From contig JAIXTZ010000194.1 of NCBI GenBank assembly GCA_027483745.1, positions 1 through 10,509 of the forward strand: a DNA stretch of 10,509 nucleotides, given 5' to 3'. Below the pieces are notes generated by a model, which was given only the letters and a program-made list of their open reading frames with translations, searched no databases and was not told the DNA's origin. The stretch is from Lysobacteraceae bacterium. GTDB taxonomy: Bacteria > Pseudomonadota > Gammaproteobacteria > Xanthomonadales > Xanthomonadaceae. Below are positions 6,389 to 10,509 of the stretch, piece after piece (position 1 is the first letter of the stretch; each line of letters begins with the position of its first letter). The translations under genes were made by a program, and so were the position numbers.

Positions 6389-7285
6389 GTGAGCTTGCGC
6401 CGCCGTCCGCCGCCCATCGAGGGCCTCGCGCCGAGCACGCTGCAGTTGCCGCCGGGCGAATGGCCGTCGCTGCTCGACGCCCTGTGCGCGCACTTCCCGG
6501 TGGTGTCGCGCGCGGTGTGGCTGGATCGCTTCGCCCGTGGTCGCATCCTCGGTGACGAGGGCGAAGCGCTGGGGCCCGACACGCCGTACCGGGTCGGGCG
6601 CGAGGTGCACTACTACCGCGAGGTGGCCGATGAGCCGCGCATTCCCTTCGAGGAGCGCGTCCTGCACCTCGACGATCACTTGTTGGTCGCCGACAAGCCG
6701 CACTTCCTGCCGGTGGTTCCCAGCGGCGTGCATGTGCATGAAACGCTGCTTGCGCGTCTGATTCGCCGCACGGGCAACGCCGACTTGGCGGCCCTGCACC
6801 GCATCGACCGCGAGACCGCGGGGCTGGTGCTGTTCTCCACCAACCCGGAAACACGAGCGATCTACCAGGCCTTGTTTCCCGAGCGGCGCATCGAGAAGAG
6901 CTACGAAGCGATGGCGCCCGCCTTGCCAGGCCTCGAATTCCCGCGCGTTCATCGCAGTCGCATGGTGCCCGGCGAGCCCTTCTTCCGCATGCGTGAAGTG
7001 GCGGGCGAACCCAACAGCGAGACGCGCATCGAGGTGATCGAGCGCGGCGACACGTGGTGGCGCTATGCCCTGCAGCCGGTCACCGGAAGGAAGCATCAGC
7101 TGCGTGTGCACATGGCCGCCTTGGGTGCGCCGATCCGCAACGACCCGCTGTATCCCGAGGTGCGGTTTCGCGATGCCGGCGATTTCGAGGCGCCGCTGCA
7201 GCTGGTGGCGACACGCCTGGCGTTCGTTGACCCGCTGACGGGCCGCGGGCTCGCATTCCTGTCCGCACAGCGTCCCGGATCCTGA
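6389..7285 (+). CDS. RluA-family RNA pseudouridine synthase
   Basis: 298 residues. The family isomerises specific uridines in rRNA or tRNA to pseudouridine in the cytoplasm. The catalytic motif is HRIDRETAGLVLFS (137-150), with D140 the expected nucleophilic Asp. Other hallmarks are LLVADKPHFLPVVP (98-111), the RIEKSYEAM segment (167-175), and the C-terminal signature PVTGRKHQLRVHMAALGAPIRND (230-252) followed by LYP. The N-terminal 85 residues contain a plausible S4-like RNA-binding stretch (SRAVWLDRFARGRI, 40-53), but I am unsure of it. The start is GTG at 6389 with only a weak GGCGG upstream; it could lie slightly upstream because the frame stays open. It follows the GGT-like gene by 28 bp on the same strand, so read-through co-transcription is likely. 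Which uridine is modified cannot be read from the sequence. Confidence 0.93.
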   Translation: MSLRRRPPPIEGLAPSTLQLPPGEWPSLLDALCAHFPVVSRAVWLDRFARGRILGDEGEALGPDTPYRVGREVHYYREVADEPRIPFEERVLHLDDHLLVADKPHFLPVVPSGVHVHETLLARLIRRTGNADLAALHRIDRETAGLVLFSTNPETRAIYQALFPERRIEKSYEAMAPALPGLEFPRVHRSRMVPGEPFFRMREVAGEPNSETRIEVIERGDTWWRYALQPVTGRKHQLRVHMAALGAPIRNDPLYPEVRFRDAGDFEAPLQLVATRLAFVDPLTGRGLAFLSAQRPGS

Positions 7286-7295
7286 ATCAAGGAAG

Positions 7296-7320
7296 GAGGG
7301 CGCCGATGATCGGCGCCCTC
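7296..7320. terminator. Strong bidirectional hairpin terminator between convergent genes
   Basis: GAGGGCGCCGAT (7296-7307) and its exact complement ATCGGCGCCCTC (7309-7320) form an 11-12 bp GC-rich stem with a tiny loop. It lies 10 bp after the pseudouridine synthase stop and 15 bp after the opposite lipoprotein stop. On the minus strand it is followed by CTTCCTTGATT, a modest T-rich tail, so it suits the lipoprotein transcript best. The plus-strand tail (TCCCGATG) is not T-rich, but the hairpin may still stop the GGT/RluA transcript. Confidence 0.8.
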
Positions 7321-7335
7321 TCCCGATGCGTCGCG

Positions 7336-8052
7336 TCAGAGCATCCGGCAGATGCCGGTCCAGCACTCGATCTGGATATCGCGGCTTGGGCACGTCGTCT
7401 TGTAGATCTCCCGCCCGTTCTCCCGGCTGACCAGGGCGACGTCTTCGGCGCACTGGTACTGCTTGGCGAATCGCGCGGCCTCGGCGGCATATCCCTCGGC
7501 GGGATCCGGCGAGGTCGACGCGACCGCCGGTTCGCCCGGCGCGACCGCCGGCGCGACCGGAGTGACCGCGGGTTCGGCGGTCGGGCTGGCCGTGGAGGCA
7601 GTCGGCGCGACGGGCGTGGCTGCCGCCGATGCCACCGATGCCACCGATGCCGTCGACGCTTGGCCCTGAGAGGACACCAGCTTCACGACCAGCGGATTCG
7701 GACGGAGTTCCTTGGTCGCACCGCTCGCGGCGTCCACGCCGATGCCAATCAGGCCGCCGATCAGCACGTTGCCGGCCATGCCGACCGCGCCGGCGCGTGA
7801 GCTCGAGGAGACCACCTGCGTCGAGACGCGGTCGTAGCCCTCCTTCTCGATCTCGACACCGAAGTTGTTCTTGCGCTTCAACTCCAGGGTGCACGGCGTG
7901 GTGCACGTCTGTCCGCTCGAGAGCCGGACCTGTGCTCCGGCCGGCTCACTCTCGACGACCCACGCTTCCGTCGTGCCTCGGGTAATGGTTGCGCACCCGC
8001 TGCCCATCACCAGCATCGTCAATCCCAGTACTGCTCCAACCACCCTTTGCAT
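7336..8052 (-). CDS. PEGA-like lipoprotein with low-complexity linker and Cys-rich C-terminus
   Basis: 238 residues. A short signal peptide ends in the lipobox-like G-S-G-C20, so lipidation at Cys20 is predicted. Residues 30-80 resemble a PEGA domain (WVVESEPAGAQVRL, then TTPCTLELKR and a KEGYDRVS turn), a small beta-rich module found in envelope proteins. C50 and C54 may form a disulfide. Residues 88-127 (GMAGNVLIGGLIGIGVDAASGA, then LRPNPLVVKL) are glycine-rich and hydrophobic and recur after PEGA-like modules. Residues 130-182 form a Ser/Ala/Thr/Val/Pro linker. The tail (190-238) holds four cysteines (201, 221, 230, 235), suggesting a small disulfide-bonded knob. An SD (AGGAGG) lies 4 nt before the ATG and could be masked by a small hairpin. 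Single gene; function unknown, possibly cell-wall or surface associated by inference. Confidence 0.85.
   Translation of the reverse strand: MQRVVGAVLGLTMLVMGSGCATITRGTTEAWVVESEPAGAQVRLSSGQTCTTPCTLELKRKNNFGVEIEKEGYDRVSTQVVSSSSRAGAVGMAGNVLIGGLIGIGVDAASGATKELRPNPLVVKLVSSQGQASTASVASVASAAATPVAPTASTASPTAEPAVTPVAPAVAPGEPAVASTSPDPAEGYAAEAARFAKQYQCAEDVALVSRENGREIYKTTCPSRDIQIECWTGICRML
7628..7654 (-). repeat. Three tandem 9-nt units coding Val/Ala/Ser repeats
   Basis: Plus strand GATGCCACC, GATGCCACC and GATGCCGTC run head to tail inside the lipoprotein linker (around residues 133-142, read as SVASVASA). The period is a multiple of three, so gain or loss of a unit would change linker length without breaking the frame. 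Confidence 0.6.
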
Positions 8053-8053
8053 A

Positions 8054-8067
8054 AGGCCTCCTGGCCT
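8054..8067 (-). promoter_or_regulatory. Shine-Dalgarno inside a small hairpin before the PEGA-like lipoprotein
   Basis: The mRNA would read AGGCC-AGGA-GGCCU-U-AUG. The arms AGGCC and GGCCT pair perfectly over 5 bp, and the SD core AGGAGG (plus strand CCTCCT, 8057-8062) lies in the loop and one arm. The SD is strong but close (4 nt) to the ATG. The hairpin could lower translation or act thermally; that is inference from a short stem. Confidence 0.4.
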
Positions 8068-8171
8068 GTTGAAAAAACCGTCATGGCAAGGCTCCGCCGC
8101 TGCGCGCCATCAAGGCGCGTGTGCGTTTGTCGCCGTGTTCCCTCGTTGTCCCCCTGATGAACGATGCGATG

Positions 8172-8184
8172 CGGCGTCACGCCG
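8172..8184. promoter_or_regulatory. Short perfect dyad upstream of the PEGA-like lipoprotein
   Basis: CGGCGT-C-ACGCCG is a 6-bp dyad around one central base, about 120 bp upstream of the lipoprotein start in the 250-bp gap after the AAA+ gene. It could be an operator half-site pair or a chance GC-rich palindrome. No convincing -10/-35 pair was found between it and the start codon. Confidence 0.25.
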
Positions 8185-8218
8185 TTGCGGCCGACCTCCC
8201 CGGTCACCGCCCCTGCCG

Positions 8219-8240
8219 TCGAACGGCCCGAGCCGTTCGA
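8219..8240. terminator. Hairpin downstream of the AAA+ ATPase gene
   Basis: TCGAACGGC (8219-8227) and GCCGTTCGA (8232-8240) form a perfect 9-bp stem with a 4-nt loop (CCGA). It lies 62 bp past the ATPase stop on the minus strand. There is no T-tract after it in either direction, so it may be a Rho-assisted end, an RNA-stabilising hairpin or a protein-binding dyad. Position favours the end of the ATPase transcript. Confidence 0.45.
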
Positions 8241-8302
8241 TTCGCGGGATCGAGCTTATCCGTGATTCGGCGATGCAGCCATCCGGGCGTCGGCATCGAT
8301 GT

Positions 8303-9790
8303 TCAATCCGCCGCCACGGTCCTCGTGCTCGCCCACTCGCGCAGCGCGTTCACCTGCTCGGCCATCAGCACGCTCAGGGGGCGCGTGTGCTGCATTTCGT
8401 GCAGTACATGCCTCGCAGCCGCCGGCTCGCCGGCGCCGTGCGCGGCGTAGAGCGCGCTGACCACGGCCTGCTCGATCTCGGCGCCGGAGAAGCCTTCGCT
8501 CGCTTGCACCAGCGGCGCGAAATCCCAGCCGTCCACGTCGACTTTCCGCCGCTTCAGGTGTGGGGCCAACACGGCCTCGCGCACGTCCGGCTTCGGCAGG
8601 TCGACGAAGAAGATCTCGTCGAATCGGCCCTTGCGCAGCAGTTCCGGCGGTAGCTGGTCGATGGCGTTCGCCGTGGCGACGAGGAACACGCCGCTCTTGT
8701 GCTCGGCCATCCACGTGAGGAAGGTGCCGAGCACGCGCTTGGAAACGCCATCGTCGCTGGTGGAGGCCGCGAGGCCCTTCTCGATCTCGTCGATCCACAC
8801 GACGCAGGGCGACAGCTGCTCGGCCGAGGCCAGCGACTCGCGCAGGTTGCGCTCGGTCTCGCCATGGTACTTGTTGTAGAGCGCGCCGAAGTCGAGGCGC
8901 AGCAGGGGCACGCCGAAGCCGCCGGCCACCGCCTTCGCGGCGAGGCTCTTGCCGCAGCCCTGCACGCCAAGCAGCAGGATGCCGCGCGGGGAGTCCAGCC
9001 CCGGCGGCAATGGCTCGCCGCGCAATCCGGCACCGCGCTGTTCGACCCAGCGCTTGAGCTTGCGCAGGCCCGCCACGTCGCCGAACTTCGTGGTGTCGGG
9101 CTCGTACTGCAGGGTGCCGCCCTTGTTCAGCAGTTCGAACTTGAGCTTGCCGAGCCGCGGCAGGTCGCTGGCGTCCAGCACGCCGTCGTCGAAGATCAGC
9201 TGGCGGACGATGCGCTGCGCGTCCACCATCGTGAGGCCTCGGATGTTGCGCACCAGCGCGACCTCGGCCTGCGGGTCGACCACCACGCGCTTGCCGCCGT
9301 GTTCCTTGGCGTAGGCCAGCAGCTCGTCGCGCACCATCTTCCGCAGCGCCTTCTCGTCCGGCAGGCGCAAGCTGAAGCGCACGGCGCGGGATTCCAGCTC
9401 CGGCGGCAGTTCGATCTTGCCGCCCACCATCACGATCGTGTGCTGCACGCCGTTTTCGGCCTGCATCAGCTCGCGCAGCTGGCGCTGGTGGCTGGCGTAG
9501 CCAAGGTAGGGGTGGAAATCGAGCAGCAGGTACAGCCCGCGCTGGGTGTGGCCAGCCATCGCCCGCAGGGCGCTGCTGGCGTCCGAGCCGCCGCGCTCTT
9601 CCTGTTCCAGGTCGAGGTCGAGGCGCACGAGGCCGGTGGTGATCGTCCAGCGGTACAGCGGGCGGAACAGTTCGGCCAGCAGCCCGCGGAACAGCTCCAC
9701 CACGCGCGGCTCTTCCGGCGTCTCGATGAGGATGAGCGGCGTTCCGGCGCGCACCAGCGCGGCCAGGTCCTTGAGGTCGTGGGTGGGCAT
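8303..9790 (-). CDS. Ycf46-like AAA+ ATPase
   Basis: 495 residues. The N-terminal half (about 10-210) has the Ycf46-type opening DLAALVRAGTPLILIETPEEPRV (8-30) and LYLLLDFHPYL (86-96), a degenerate ATPase-like domain that probably binds a partner. The C-terminal half is a full AAA+ module: Walker A GVQGCGKS (275-282), pore-loop-like YNKYHGETE (305-313, Y308), Walker B VVWIDEIEK (330-338), sensor-1 N375 in VATAN, arginine-finger region LLRKGRFDE (384-391) and sensor-2 GFSGAEIEQ (433-441). Every residue needed for ATP hydrolysis appears present. The family is named after an algal plastid-encoded gene and its bacterial role is largely undefined. ATG 9790 is chosen; ATG 9820 in frame would add ten residues but lies upstream of the likely transcription start. 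Neither has a strong SD. Divergent from the ParA-like gene; starts are 93 bp apart. Confidence 0.92.
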   Translation of the reverse strand: MPTHDLKDLAALVRAGTPLILIETPEEPRVVELFRGLLAELFRPLYRWTITTGLVRLDLDLEQEERGGSDASSALRAMAGHTQRGLYLLLDFHPYLGYASHQRQLRELMQAENGVQHTIVMVGGKIELPPELESRAVRFSLRLPDEKALRKMVRDELLAYAKEHGGKRVVVDPQAEVALVRNIRGLTMVDAQRIVRQLIFDDGVLDASDLPRLGKLKFELLNKGGTLQYEPDTTKFGDVAGLRKLKRWVEQRGAGLRGEPLPPGLDSPRGILLLGVQGCGKSLAAKAVAGGFGVPLLRLDFGALYNKYHGETERNLRESLASAEQLSPCVVWIDEIEKGLAASTSDDGVSKRVLGTFLTWMAEHKSGVFLVATANAIDQLPPELLRKGRFDEIFFVDLPKPDVREAVLAPHLKRRKVDVDGWDFAPLVQASEGFSGAEIEQAVVSALYAAHGAGEPAAARHVLHEMQHTRPLSVLMAEQVNALREWASTRTVAAD

Positions 9791-9823
9791 TCCGTGGGCG
9801 GGGCGAGGGGACGTCAGCATTGG

Positions 9824-9829
9824 AGTGTA
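9824..9829 (-). promoter_or_regulatory. Possible -10 box for the AAA+ gene
   Basis: The minus-strand hexamer is TACACT, a good -10 match, 33 bp before ATG 9790. Transcription would begin close to 9817, downstream of the alternative ATG at 9820, which supports the shorter protein. The -35 region is weak. Confidence 0.35.
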
Positions 9830-9831
9830 CG

Positions 9832-9843
9832 GGCCGCGCGGCC
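9832..9843. promoter_or_regulatory. 12-bp palindrome between divergent ATPase genes
   Basis: GGCCGCGCGGCC is a perfect palindrome between the putative -10 of the AAA+ gene (9824-9829) and a -10-like TACAGT (9848-9853) facing the ParA-like gene. Its position would let one protein control both genes. In DNA this GC-rich such palindromes also arise by chance. Confidence 0.25.
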
Positions 9844-9883
9844 TTGCTACAGTCCGCGGCAGGTCCGGTAGGGAAGCATGCGC

Positions 9884-10509
9884 ATGCAGACGATTCTCGT
9901 GGCCAGCTCCAAGGGCGGTGCCGGCAAAACCACGCTTTCCACCCAAATCGCGGGGCACTTCGCCGTCAGCGGCAAGGCCACGGTGCTGGTCGATGCCGAC
10001 CCGCAGGCCTCGTCCACCCGATGGTGCGAGAAGCGCGCCGACATGGACGCCGCGGTGCTGCCCATCAACGGCCATTCCCGCGCCTTCCGCAAACACCTGC
10101 CCGAGGACGCCGAGCGCGTCGTCATCGACGCCCCGGCCGGGGCGATGGCCGACGACCTCGAGCCCTTCCTCGAGATCGCCGATGCCGTGCTGGTGCCGGT
10201 GCTGCCTTCCGCCATCGACCTCGAAGCCACCGTGCCCTTCCTGAACACGCTGGCGCAGCTGCCACGCGTCAAGAAGGGCAAGCTGCCTGTCGGCCTCGTC
10301 GCAAACCGCGTCAAGGCCTGGACCTCGGTGAGCCAGCAGGCGATCGAGCAACTGCAGTCTTGGCCGTACCCGCTGGTGGCCCAGCTGCGCGATTCGCAGG
10401 CCTACGTGCTGCTCGCGGCGCTCGGGCGCTGCGTCGACGACTACCGCTCCGAGCAGATGCGCGGCCACCAGGACGATTTCGCGGCCATCTACCGCTGGAT
10501 CAAGAAGCA
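9884..10509 (+). CDS. ParA/MinD-family ATPase, C-terminus cut by the window edge
   Basis: 208 complete codons with no stop before the edge; the family's small orphan members are about 210-220 residues, so little is probably missing. ParA-type proteins form ATP-dependent dimers that bind DNA or membrane and position cargo such as chromosomes, plasmids or protein clusters. The deviant Walker A is KGGAGKTT (10-17) with signature lysine K10; Walker A' is VLVDADPQASSTRW, and VVIDAPAG carries the Walker B-type Asp. No N-terminal helix-turn-helix is present, unlike large plasmid ParAs. ATG 9884 is chosen because GGGAAG at 9871-9876 is well spaced; ATG 9878 would add two residues but crowds the SD. 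No ParB gene or parS-like site is visible, so this looks like an orphan ParA. Divergent from the Ycf46-like gene. Confidence 0.9.
   Translation, partial: MQTILVASSKGGAGKTTLSTQIAGHFAVSGKATVLVDADPQASSTRWCEKRADMDAAVLPINGHSRAFRKHLPEDAERVVIDAPAGAMADDLEPFLEIADAVLVPVLPSAIDLEATVPFLNTLAQLPRVKKGKLPVGLVANRVKAWTSVSQQAIEQLQSWPYPLVAQLRDSQAYVLLAALGRCVDDYRSEQMRGHQDDFAAIYRWIKK

Noticed and set aside
4615..6582. Long open frame on the minus strand (655 codons) opposite the GGT-like gene
   Set aside because: It is antisense to a clear full-length enzyme; its His/Val/Arg-rich translation shows no family motif and is typical of a shadow frame in GC-rich coding DNA.
5987..7906. Minus-strand open frame of 639 codons across the GGT-like, RluA and lipoprotein genes
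   Set aside because: It crosses three well-supported genes and a strong terminator; its GIGGIGG run is just the lipoprotein linker repeat read in another frame.
8053..8302. Small RNA or short gene in the gap between the lipoprotein and AAA+ genes
   Set aside because: Two dyads are present but no promoter plus terminator pair, and short open frames there have no convincing start or motif.
9791..10468. In-frame upstream extension of the AAA+ gene to 10468
   Set aside because: The added part is antisense to the ParA-like gene, and the family's usual N-terminus begins at about 9790.
1..10509. CRISPR array, defence island, prophage or biosynthetic cluster
   Set aside because: No regularly spaced direct repeats, integrase, transposase, nuclease or synthase domain seen on either strand; the genes are ordinary metabolic, envelope and housekeeping types.

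Overview
The window is high-GC, tightly packed bacterial chromosome. Protein style (Sec and lipoprotein signals, EptA-type lipid A modification, an EAL phosphodiesterase, PEGA-like lipoproteins) points to a Gram-negative gammaproteobacterium, most likely a Xanthomonadaceae/Lysobacteraceae relative. That placement comes from remembered protein style, not from a search. I see no tRNA, rRNA, insertion sequence, integrase, CRISPR array or phage gene, so this looks like ordinary core or near-core chromosome.

Layout. 1-734 (minus) is the N-terminal 244 codons of a large indolepyruvate:ferredoxin oxidoreductase, with a clear Shine-Dalgarno (SD) and a perfect TATAAT -10 box upstream. 735-1068 carries no other gene. 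1069-1755 (minus) is a small lipoprotein of unknown function, divergent from 2030-3682 (plus), an EptA-type phosphoethanolamine transferase with all expected zinc and catalytic residues. That gene converges on 3697-4488 (minus), a compact EAL-domain c-di-GMP phosphodiesterase; a small hairpin occupies the 14 bp between them. Divergent from the EAL gene, 4633-6360 (plus) is an exported gamma-glutamyltransferase-family enzyme, followed after 28 bp by 6389-7285 (plus), an RluA-family pseudouridine synthase. A strong hairpin at 7296-7320 separates these from 7336-8052 (minus), a PEGA-like lipoprotein with a low-complexity linker and a cysteine-rich tail. 8303-9790 (minus) is a Ycf46-like AAA+ ATPase, divergent from 9884-10509 (plus), a ParA/MinD-type ATPase that runs off the window.

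Functional reading. Several products act at the envelope (EptA, two lipoproteins, periplasmic GGT-like enzyme), but gene orientations alternate and most genes look singly transcribed. The only likely co-transcribed pair is the GGT-like gene plus the pseudouridine synthase. The least understood parts are the two lipoproteins and the divergent pair of ATPases at the right edge. I found no convincing new multi-gene defence or mobile system.
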